64,000 bases of DNA from Ferruginibacter sp. (GTDB lineage: Bacteria > Bacteroidota > Bacteroidia > Chitinophagales > Chitinophagaceae): contig JAOQAK010000035.1 of NCBI GenBank assembly GCA_025963635.1, positions 62,001 through 126,000 on the forward strand. Direction: 5' to 3'. A model generated the notes under the pieces. It was not told where the DNA came from, did no database searches, and saw only the letters and a list, made by a program, of their open reading frames with translations. How positions within the stretch are numbered: the stretch's first letter is position 1; every line of letters starts with the position of its first letter. The translations under genes and the position numbers were made by a program. This document shows, piece after piece, positions 51,678 through 59,053 of the stretch.

Positions 51678-52556
51678 ATGAAATTGAACAGCCTTCGCAA
51701 TGCATTTATTAGCGTTATTTTCCTGCTTACCATTTACTCCTGCCAGAAAGAAATAACTGCAACCCCCAATAATCCTAACGTCGCCCAAACGATATTGAAT
51801 GTTTCCTATGGAACAGATCCACAGCAGCAAATGGACATTTATTTACCTGCCTCAAGAAGTTTATCCACCACTAAAGTGCTGGTGTTGATACATGGAGGAT
51901 CATGGACCGCCGGAGACAAATCGGACTTTACTCCTTTTTTAGATACCATGAAGCGCAGGCTGCCGGATTACGCGATTTTTAATATCAATTACCGTTTATC
52001 GGCTGCTCCCAATAATTTGTTTCCCACCCAGGAAATGGACGTGAAAGCGGCGGTTTCCTTTATCTCGGGTAAATCCATCGAATACCAATTGTCCGACAAA
52101 TATGTATTATTAGGAGCAAGTGCCGGAGGCCACCTCGCAATGCTGCAGGGGTATAAATACAATGCGCCGATAAAGCCCAAAGCCATTGTTTCTTTTTTTG
52201 GTCCCAGCGATTTAACGGATATGTATAACAATCCTGTTGGCGGAAACCCCCTTATTTCATTCTTTATGGCACAAGCCATCGGAAGTACGCCTTCACAGGA
52301 TCTTCAATTGTATGTTAACTCCAGCCCCCTCAACTTTATCAGTTCCACGTCAGCACCCACCATTCTTCTACATGGAGGATTGGATGACCTGGTAAGCCCA
52401 TCCCAATCTACAAAAGTGAGAGACAAGCTGCAAGCTGCCGGGGTAATCAATCAATATGTATTTTACCCCACCGGTGATCATGGTGTATGGAGCGACCCGC
52501 TAATGTTTGATGCTTTTAACAAGATCGAGCTATTTTTAACAACCAATGTTTTATAA
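51678..52556 (+). CDS. Lipoprotein alpha/beta hydrolase (esterase/lipase-like)
   Basis: 292 aa. N-terminus SLRNAFISVIFLLTIYSCQKE is a lipoprotein signal with lipobox YSC. The fold shows the oxyanion motif LIHGGSWTAGDKSD (~71), nucleophile elbow LLGASAGGHLAML (Ser ~147), acid ILLHGGLDDLVSPSQS (Asp ~235) and catalytic His in PTGDHGVW (~268), the order of the hormone-sensitive-lipase/carboxylesterase group. An envelope-anchored esterase or lipase; substrate not evident. Same direction as the following genes, 50-bp gap. Confidence 0.87.
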   Translation: MKLNSLRNAFISVIFLLTIYSCQKEITATPNNPNVAQTILNVSYGTDPQQQMDIYLPASRSLSTTKVLVLIHGGSWTAGDKSDFTPFLDTMKRRLPDYAIFNINYRLSAAPNNLFPTQEMDVKAAVSFISGKSIEYQLSDKYVLLGASAGGHLAMLQGYKYNAPIKPKAIVSFFGPSDLTDMYNNPVGGNPLISFFMAQAIGSTPSQDLQLYVNSSPLNFISSTSAPTILLHGGLDDLVSPSQSTKVRDKLQAAGVINQYVFYPTGDHGVWSDPLMFDAFNKIELFLTTNVL

Positions 52557-52606
52557 GTTTGGAACGGCTGGCCAATTATTTTGATGCTGCCTTTTGATTT
52601 ACTTTT

Positions 52607-53896
52607 GTGAATATGCAAAAGAAAACGCTTCTTTGTTTCCTGCTCCTGTTGAGTTTTTCTATTTCGGCATTTTCCCAGACAGACAGTGCGGTTTATTGTA
52701 AAGCAGCCAGCCGGGAAAACAGGAATTCGCTTCACCGGAAAATCATCCAATATTCAATTACCGGCAACCTGTCATTACCATTAAATGAAACCACTGAAGA
52801 AAACTGGATGGATGCTTTTGGAGCAATGGAACTGGTCCGTTACAAGTCGCCCTGGGCTGATGGTAAAATTCATATCGCCTTTGATTCTCTTGAAAAAAGA
52901 AGCGCCGGTTTTCAGCGGGCATTAGTAGAACTTGCCTACACACTCTATCCCAATACTTTCATCAAACCCGTTGGTTCTCTTTTAAAAAAATGCGATGATG
53001 CAAAGGTTTTCGCCATGGCTGCGGAATACTTGAAATTTAGTTCAGAAAACCCTTTCGCTGGCATTAACCTCGAAAGCAGAAGACAACAATTGGCTAAAAC
53101 TGAGAAAGATGAAGCGATTCTTCACCAGTTGATCCAGCGGGTTCAACCCTCCCTAGCTGCCGCAAAAAACATATTGTCCGCAGGGTTCCCGTTAAAGGAA
53201 CTTTTACCCAACCATACCATCCTGTATAGCTTTCAGCGCAAGAACCGCAACTACCCCGGCATCGCGGTAATAAGAGATAGTGCAGGAAATTTTATAAAAG
53301 ATGAGATGGGTACTATATTTTCAGTTCCGCAGTTGGCAAGAAGTATTAATAACCTGCCGGGCTATCTAACCAATGGTAATACGCCCCAGGGAATTTTCAG
53401 GATGTTTGGACTGGATACCAGTAAATCATCCTTCATCGGCCCTACGGCCAATATTCAACTGACCATGCCTTTTGAAACCAGCCTGCAGCATTTTTTTAAT
53501 GATTCTACCATTACGGATTCTGTATGGACCGAAGATTGGTATAAAAAATTGCTGCCTGCAACACTCCGCAACTACCAGCCCATCTACGAGTCTTTTTATG
53601 CCGGTAAAGCTGGCAGAACCGAAATTATAGCGCATGGCACCACGGTAGATCCACAATATTATTCAGGCGAACCATACTTCCCGCAAACGCCCACTGCCGG
53701 ATGCTTATGTACCAAAGAAACCTGGAGCGATGCCGATGGAAAACGCCTCGAAAGTGACCAGCAAAAATTAGTGAATGCATTGCAAATGGCCGGTGGCGCC
53801 AATGGGTACTGTGTAGTGATTGAAATAGATGATGCTCAAAAACCGGTTACACTTCTTGAAATCTTGTCTTTACTAAAAGTACTCGCTCACAAATGA
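52607..53896 (+). CDS. Secreted L,D-transpeptidase-like protein
   Basis: 429 aa with a signal peptide (KTLLCFLLLLSFSISAFSQ). The central part has no domain I know. Near the C-terminus, IIAHGTTVDPQYYSGEPYFPQTPTAGCLCTKETW places His (~343) and Cys (~366) like the HG...S/T.GC motif of YkuD L,D-transpeptidases, and the flanking GIFRMFGLDTSK and GGANGYCVVIEIDD fit such a fold. The usual serine is threonine here. If real, it would cross-link or cleave peptidoglycan or anchor proteins; this remains an inference. Its stop overlaps the truncated haemoglobin start (ATGA). Confidence 0.68.
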   Translation: MNMQKKTLLCFLLLLSFSISAFSQTDSAVYCKAASRENRNSLHRKIIQYSITGNLSLPLNETTEENWMDAFGAMELVRYKSPWADGKIHIAFDSLEKRSAGFQRALVELAYTLYPNTFIKPVGSLLKKCDDAKVFAMAAEYLKFSSENPFAGINLESRRQQLAKTEKDEAILHQLIQRVQPSLAAAKNILSAGFPLKELLPNHTILYSFQRKNRNYPGIAVIRDSAGNFIKDEMGTIFSVPQLARSINNLPGYLTNGNTPQGIFRMFGLDTSKSSFIGPTANIQLTMPFETSLQHFFNDSTITDSVWTEDWYKKLLPATLRNYQPIYESFYAGKAGRTEIIAHGTTVDPQYYSGEPYFPQTPTAGCLCTKETWSDADGKRLESDQQKLVNALQMAGGANGYCVVIEIDDAQKPVTLLEILSLLKVLAHK

Positions 53897-54294
53897 AAGC
53901 AGATATCAGCAACAGGAAGGATATAGAAATTTTGATCCATTCCTTTTACGACAAAGTAAAGCCCAACCCGGTAATTGGTTTTATTTTTACGGAAGTGGTG
54001 AAAATGGATTGGGAACATCATATCCCCGTGATCGTAGATTTTTGGGAAGGTATTTTATTAGACAATCCTGTTTACCAGAGAAATGCAATGGAAGTACATT
54101 ACCACCTGAATAATATCATTCCGCTACACAAAGAACATTTTGATACCTGGCTTAGCTTGTTCTTTTCAACAGTTGATGAATTGTTCGAAGGAAAAATTGC
54201 CAACCTCGCAAAAACACGTGCTAAATCCATTGCCGGATTAATGCTGTTTAAAATGAATGGCATTAACCAAATAAATTTACGGGATGACACTTGA
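53893..54294 (+). CDS. Group III truncated haemoglobin
   Basis: 133 aa. DIEILIHSFYDKVKPNPVIGFIFTEVVKMDWEHHIPVIVDFWEGILL is the group III N-terminal pattern, with Tyr and Trp at ligand-side positions; the proximal histidine is in IIPLHKEHFDTWLSLFF (~81). Group III proteins bind haem and probably handle nitric oxide or oxygen in the cytosol. Start overlaps the upstream stop by 4 bp and its stop overlaps the next start by 11 bp, so three genes form one translationally coupled unit. Confidence 0.92.
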   Translation: MKADISNRKDIEILIHSFYDKVKPNPVIGFIFTEVVKMDWEHHIPVIVDFWEGILLDNPVYQRNAMEVHYHLNNIIPLHKEHFDTWLSLFFSTVDELFEGKIANLAKTRAKSIAGLMLFKMNGINQINLRDDT

Positions 54295-54733
54295 TTGGAA
54301 ATTCAGTTCGTTTGATGAATTAACCGCTGTGGAGTTGTATGCGATCTTACGGTTGCGGAATGAAGTATTTGTAGTGGAGCAAAACTGCGTGTACCAGGAT
54401 GCAGACAACAAGGATGAATCAAGTTACCATATCAGTGCATGGGATGGTCATACACTCGCTGCTTATTGTCGTGTGTTGCCTCCCGGCCTTTCTTATACTG
54501 AAGCCAGCATTGGAAGAGTGGTTACCGCATTCAATTATAGAAATACCGGCAGCGGCCGTGAATTAATGAAAAAGGCTGTAAACTTCACCCGGGATCATTT
54601 CGGCTGTAAAGAAATCACCATATCAGCGCAGCTCTATCTTGAAAAATTTTATGAATCCATCGGGTTTAAAAAAGTAAGCTCAACTTACCTCGAAGACAAT
54701 ATACCCCATATAAAAATGCAATTGGGCGTATAA
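54284..54733 (+). CDS. ElaA-like GNAT family acetyltransferase
   Basis: 149 aa. WKFSSFDELTAVELYAILRLRNEVFVVEQNCVYQDADNKDESSYHI is the ElaA opening; the acetyl-CoA site is IGRVVTAFNYRNTGSGRELMKKAV (~77), followed by ISAQLYLEKFYESIGFKKVSSTYLEDNIPHIKM. ElaA proteins are uncharacterised acetyltransferases. Overlaps the truncated haemoglobin gene by 11 bp. Confidence 0.9.
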   Translation: MTLDWKFSSFDELTAVELYAILRLRNEVFVVEQNCVYQDADNKDESSYHISAWDGHTLAAYCRVLPPGLSYTEASIGRVVTAFNYRNTGSGRELMKKAVNFTRDHFGCKEITISAQLYLEKFYESIGFKKVSSTYLEDNIPHIKMQLGV

Positions 54734-54927
54734 ATCTTACTCCTAAGGCAATAATTAAAAAGTATATTCGTTACAACCTTGTTCCAATTACGCCATTTCT
54801 AAAATGAAGATCTATGAAAGCCCATTTACGCCTTTTTGAACATTTCAAGTTCCCATACTGCTGATTCTGTTTCTGTAAAAGTTTTCCGGTCCCGCATATC
54901 TCATCATCCTGTAAAAACCAGTTCATA

Positions 54928-55296
54928 TTGAAAATCATTCTTCACGCCAGGCCTTTTTCATTTAAAAAAGTTTTACTGTTTACCTGTTTGCTATTGGTAA
55001 GCATTTGCAATCGGTCAAATGCGGCAGAAGCGCCTACCCGTTCAAATGGCGGCAACCGGGTGGCGGTGAATTTTGTACAAAATGAAAAAAAGAATGAATT
55101 ATCAGTTAGTCTAAAATCAGGTTCCGAAACTTCGATGCAACTTTTTCTTTTTTCACCCGATGGAATTTTAATAGAACAGGTTGCCCTGTCAACGCATAAA
55201 ACTGCTACTATTAAAGGGTTAAAAAGAGGGTATTACCTGTACGAGTGTTTTAATAATGATCAAAGAATGAAAAGAGGCAGTCTATTAATAAAATAA
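54928..55296 (+). CDS. Small secreted protein resembling a T9SS C-terminal domain
   Basis: 122 aa from a TTG at 54928; no upstream ATG fits. A signal peptide (KKVLLFTCLLLVSICNRSNAAEA) is followed by ~85 residues that look like a lone beta-sandwich of the T9SS type A family: NELSVSLKSGSETSMQLFLFSPDGILIEQVALSTHKTATIKGLKRGYYLYECFNNDQRMKRGSLLIK. Such stand-alone domains are common in Bacteroidota; role unknown. The 194-bp gap before it shows nothing notable. Confidence 0.7.
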   Translation: MKIILHARPFSFKKVLLFTCLLLVSICNRSNAAEAPTRSNGGNRVAVNFVQNEKKNELSVSLKSGSETSMQLFLFSPDGILIEQVALSTHKTATIKGLKRGYYLYECFNNDQRMKRGSLLIK

Positions 55297-55436
55297 TCAA
55301 CATTGTTTCGAATACTTAAAAAAAGTGCCAAAGTGATATAACAGAAGTTATCCCATGTAAAAACAATATACATTCCTGTATGCTGGATACCGCTGAAACC
55401 ACAATTTAAAACTTCCTTATTATTCCTTGCCACTTT

Positions 55437-55473
55437 AAAAGGCCCGTGCTTTACAGTATGGGCCTTCGGTTTT
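55437..55473. terminator. Possible terminator between the small secreted protein and uvrA
   Basis: AAAAGGCCC, ~14-nt loop, GGGCCTTCGGTTTTATT: a 7-bp GC-rich stem with an interrupted T-tract. It may serve the plus-strand gene; uvrA (minus) ends at 55561. Confidence 0.5.
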
Positions 55474-55560
55474 ATTATAAGCCGTCACCGATCAGCTGTT
55501 CAACATTGCGTTCCACAAAGCGCGGGAAACAAACCATATAATTTGTAGCACCGAAAATCT

Positions 55561-58470
55561 TTACTTTAACTCGGCTTTTAAATATTGCCCTGTAAAGCTT
55601 CCCTTTATTTTTACCAGTTGCTCCGGTACTCCTTCAAACAATATCTGTCCACCACCATCGCCGCCTTCGGGACCTACATCAATGATATGATCAGCCACTT
55701 TTATCACATCCATATTGTGTTCTATCACCAATACCGTATTTCCTCTTTCAACCAGTTTATTCAACACTTCGAGCAAATGTTGAATGTCCTGAAAATGCAA
55801 TCCCGTTGTGGGTTCATCTAAAATATAAAATGTTTTTCCAGTATCTTTTTTACCCAATTCGGTAGATAATTTAACACGTTGCGCCTCTCCGCCGCTGAGC
55901 GTTACTGCACTTTGTCCAAGGGTGATATATCCCAAGCCCACTTCTTTCAGCACTTTTATTTTGCGGTAAATAAAGGGCACCGCCTGGAAAAACTCCACGG
56001 CTTCATCCACCGTCATATCCAACACATCACTGATGGATTTGCCTTTATAGCGGATCTCCAGGGTTTCCCGATTGTATCTTTTTCCATTGCATTTTTCGCA
56101 ATGCACATATACATCCGGCAAAAAGTTCATCTCAATTACCCGCATGCCACCGCCTTCGCAAACATTGCAGCGGCCACTTTTTACATTAAAAGAAAAACGT
56201 CCGGCATTGTACCCCCGGATCTTTGCTTCCGGCACGGCCGCAAACAAAGTGCGGATATCGGTAAAAAAACCACAGTACGTTGCAGGGTTGCTTCGTGGTG
56301 TGCGTCCTATGGGTGACTGGTCGATCTCTATTACTTTGTCGATGTGCTCTAATCCTTTGATCGATTTGTATTCCAGCGGATTGGTTTTTGAATCATAACA
56401 ATGTTTACTCAGCAAAGGATAGAGCGTTTCGTTGATCAGGGTAGATTTTCCGCTGCCACTCACGCCGGTAATCAATACCAATTTGCCCAATGGAATTTTT
56501 ACGCTGAGGTCTTTTAGATTGTTACCCTTTGCCCCTTTCAATTCCAGGAAATTACCATTGCCTTTTCTTCTTTCTTTTGGTACCGCAATTGATTTTTTTC
56601 CGTTCAAATAAAGCGCTGTGTCCGAACCGGAAGCCAGCACTTCTGCGGGTGTGCCCATCGCTACAATTTCACCGCCGTGCTTGCCGGCTTTCGGCCCGAT
56701 ATCTACCAGGTAATCGGCTGCTAGCATAATATCCTTATCATGTTCCACCACCAAAACGCTGTTACCAATATTTCTAAGATTTTGAAGTGCGCCAATCAGC
56801 CGCTGGTTATCCCGTTGGTGCAGTCCAATACTAGGCTCATCCAAAATATAAGTGATGCCCTGCAATTGTGAGCCGATTTGCGTAGCCAGCCTGATCCGTT
56901 GCGATTCGCCGCCACTAAGGCTTTTAGAAGAACGATGAAGAGTAAGGTAAGTTAAACCCACATCCAGCAAAAACTGCAGCCGCTCCCTGATTTCTTTCAA
57001 CAGGTCCTTGGCAATGGTATTCTGTTTGGTGTTGAGCCTTTTTTCAACAGTCTTAAACCAGTCGGCCAGTTTATCGAGGTTAATCGAACTTAGTTCCGAA
57101 ATATTTTTATCATCCACCTTAAACCAAAGGCTTTCTTTTCTTAAACGGCTTCCGTTGCAGGTTGGACAGGTTTTCAGCTCCATAAACTTCTCTACCCAAT
57201 CTCTCATTCCCTCTGTTGTACCGCTGCCGGTAAACCATCGCTTCAACATCGGGATAATCCCTTCAAAACCTCCGTCAGCGCCGGCCGCTTCCAGTAACGA
57301 GTTACTCGACGCATCTGCTTCAAAACCTGATTCATTGAGTTCAAAATCGTCGTCTTCATCATTTCCGGTTCCTTCTGCTTTGCCAAACAATAAAATATTG
57401 AGCGCTTCTTGTGAGAGACTCCCAATAGGTTTATCAAGACTGATCTTGTTCTTTTTCGCCACTGCTTCCACATTTTTGTACATATACGCTTCCCGCTCTT
57501 CACCAAGAGGAGCAATACCGCCCGCTTTGATGGACAACTTTTTATCAGGCAACACAGAATCCATGCTGATGGTGTATACATTGCCGAGGCCCTTGCAGGT
57601 GGGGCAGGCGCCATAAGGACTGTTAAAGGAAAAAGCATTTGGAGAGGGTTCTTCGTAGCTGATCCCCGTATCAATACACATCAATTGTTTACTGTATTGC
57701 ACCACCTTATTATCATCGTTGATCAATAAAAACAGCAGGTCTTTGCCCACCTGCAGTGCTTTCTGAACACTTTGGCTCAGCCTCACTTTCATATCATCGG
57801 TAACGGCCAGCCTGTCGACCACCACTTCTATATCATGAATTTTGTAGCGATCCACCTGCATTTTTGCCACCAGGTCTTTTACTTCGCCATCGATTCTTAC
57901 TTTCAAATAACCCTTCTTGCGGATATCTTCAAAGAGCTCGCGGTAATGCCCCTTCCGGCCACGAACCAAGGGTGCGAGCAAACTGATTTTTTTGTTTTTA
58001 AATTTTGAAAAGATATTGGTTACAATTTCTTCCTCGCTAAACTTCACCATTTTTTTGCCCGTATTGTAGCTGTAGGCATCTCCTATCCTGGCATACAGCA
58101 ACCGCAGGAAATCATATATCTCCGTGATTGTGCCAACGGTGCTCCGCGGATTTTTGTTGGTGGTTTTTTGCTCAATGGAAATTACCGGTGAAAGCCCGGT
58201 GATCTTATCTACATCGGGCCGCTCCATATCGCCCATAAACTGCCGGGCGTAGGCGCTGAAACTTTCCATATACCTCCGCTGGCCCTCGTTGTAAATGGTA
58301 TCAAACGCCAGCGAAGATTTTCCACTACCGCTTACGCCTGTAAATACCACCAGTTGATTTTTGGGAATTTTGATATCGATGTCCTTGAGATTGTGCTCCC
58401 TTGCCCCGAAAACTTCTATAAACTCTTGCTGAATTGCTTCCACCACGGGCGATCCTTTTTCTTTTACCAT
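55561..58470 (-). CDS. uvrA: Excinuclease ABC subunit A
   Basis: 969 aa. Two ABC modules: Walker A VFTGVSGSGKSSLAFDTIYNEGQRRYMESFSAYARQF (~40) and LITGVSGSGKSTLINETLYPLL (~650); signature motifs SLSGGESQRIRLATQIGSQL and TLSGGEAQRVKLSTELGKK; zinc modules CPTCKGLG and CNVCEGGGMRVIEMNFLPDVYVHCEKCNGKRYNRETLE. An acidic insertion (GNDEDDDFELNESGFEADASSN, ~365-395) interrupts the first half, seen in related Bacteroidota as far as I recall. It recognises damaged DNA in nucleotide excision repair. -7-like TACCTTTG lies upstream on the minus strand. Confidence 0.97.
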   Translation of the reverse strand: MVKEKGSPVVEAIQQEFIEVFGAREHNLKDIDIKIPKNQLVVFTGVSGSGKSSLAFDTIYNEGQRRYMESFSAYARQFMGDMERPDVDKITGLSPVISIEQKTTNKNPRSTVGTITEIYDFLRLLYARIGDAYSYNTGKKMVKFSEEEIVTNIFSKFKNKKISLLAPLVRGRKGHYRELFEDIRKKGYLKVRIDGEVKDLVAKMQVDRYKIHDIEVVVDRLAVTDDMKVRLSQSVQKALQVGKDLLFLLINDDNKVVQYSKQLMCIDTGISYEEPSPNAFSFNSPYGACPTCKGLGNVYTISMDSVLPDKKLSIKAGGIAPLGEEREAYMYKNVEAVAKKNKISLDKPIGSLSQEALNILLFGKAEGTGNDEDDDFELNESGFEADASSNSLLEAAGADGGFEGIIPMLKRWFTGSGTTEGMRDWVEKFMELKTCPTCNGSRLRKESLWFKVDDKNISELSSINLDKLADWFKTVEKRLNTKQNTIAKDLLKEIRERLQFLLDVGLTYLTLHRSSKSLSGGESQRIRLATQIGSQLQGITYILDEPSIGLHQRDNQRLIGALQNLRNIGNSVLVVEHDKDIMLAADYLVDIGPKAGKHGGEIVAMGTPAEVLASGSDTALYLNGKKSIAVPKERRKGNGNFLELKGAKGNNLKDLSVKIPLGKLVLITGVSGSGKSTLINETLYPLLSKHCYDSKTNPLEYKSIKGLEHIDKVIEIDQSPIGRTPRSNPATYCGFFTDIRTLFAAVPEAKIRGYNAGRFSFNVKSGRCNVCEGGGMRVIEMNFLPDVYVHCEKCNGKRYNRETLEIRYKGKSISDVLDMTVDEAVEFFQAVPFIYRKIKVLKEVGLGYITLGQSAVTLSGGEAQRVKLSTELGKKDTGKTFYILDEPTTGLHFQDIQHLLEVLNKLVERGNTVLVIEHNMDVIKVADHIIDVGPEGGDGGGQILFEGVPEQLVKIKGSFTGQYLKAELK

Positions 58471-58670
58471 GTATTATTTTACTTACTTCAAAGGTACAAA
58501 ACAAAATCAGGGCGATTTAGTTGATGAGATCTTTGTTTGTTATTTGAAGCCCTCAATGAAGGGGTATGTTATTTATTTTCTATAGAATTAAGTGATCGTT
58601 CACATTTCCGGACGGAAAGATTAGGTGCATTTATTGAAATGATATTTTGTTAGCATATCTTTTATAGCAG

Positions 58671-58782
58671 TTGTAGCATTTTTTTTTGAAAATCTATTTT
58701 TGCTACAGATTTGTAGCGTTTTTTTTGAAAAATTTATTTTTGCTACAAGTTGGTAGCATTTTTTTATTAAAATTTATTTTTG
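58671..58782 (+). promoter_or_regulatory. Three tandem 40-bp units, each a full Bacteroidota promoter match flanked by inverted GTAGC/GCTAC arms
   Basis: Units begin at TTG 58671, 58711 and 58750. Each reads TTG-N21..22-TATTTTTG (boxes at 58695-58702, 58735-58742, 58775-58782; exact 40-bp period) and is framed by TGTAGCA/G upstream and TGCTACA downstream, an inverted repeat spanning the promoter. A degenerate partial unit (TTGTTAGCAT, ~58648) precedes them. All point to the plus strand, towards a 47-codon ORF at 58831. Tandem operators overlapping promoters are the simplest reading. Confidence 0.65.
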
Positions 58783-58830
58783 CTACAATATTTGTTTTGA
58801 GATCGTTATATAAGATTAGATTGATGATGG

Positions 58831-58974
58831 ATGTTGTATACAATTGGTATTTTGGGGAAGCCAATTTTCGTCTCCTGGGGGCAGACCGTATCATTCAAAA
58901 CCATCGCTGATAAGGTGAGTATGGAACAATCCGCCAAATCGTTGCGGAAAAAAATTGGGATGGTAAGTTTATAA
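58831..58974 (+). CDS. Short ORF downstream of the tandem promoter array
   Basis: 47 aa, below the track threshold: MLYTIGILGKPIFVSWGQTVSFKTIADKVSMEQSAKSLRKKIGMVSL. The second half (FKTIADKVSMEQSAKSLRKKIGM) looks protein-like and helical with a helix-turn-helix flavour. The track's overlapping ORF 58686..58910 reads through the array and is a shadow. I do not recognise a family; it could be a genuine small protein or the surviving end of a larger lost gene. It runs directly into a copy of the dispersed element. Confidence 0.4.
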   Translation: MLYTIGILGKPIFVSWGQTVSFKTIADKVSMEQSAKSLRKKIGMVSL

Positions 58975-59040
58975 TTTTTTGGTAACCGGCAGACGATCCC
59001 TGGTTAAGCTTCATTGGCGACGCTCCGTTCAACTGGCTGC
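58974..59040 (-). repeat. Dispersed ~55-bp intergenic element, copy 4 (recQ 3' side)
   Basis: Read on the minus strand: GTTGAACGGAGCGTCGCCAATGAAGCT (59033-59007), identical for 27 bp to 47714-47740, followed by CTGCCGGTTACCAAAAAA. It ends 13 bp beyond the recQ stop. Confidence 0.85.
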
Positions 59041-59053
59041 AACTATGAGGCGA

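Noticed and set aside
58671-58782. Tandem 40-bp repeats as a CRISPR array
   Set aside because: Units are contiguous, AT-rich and similar throughout; there are no unique spacers and no cas genes.
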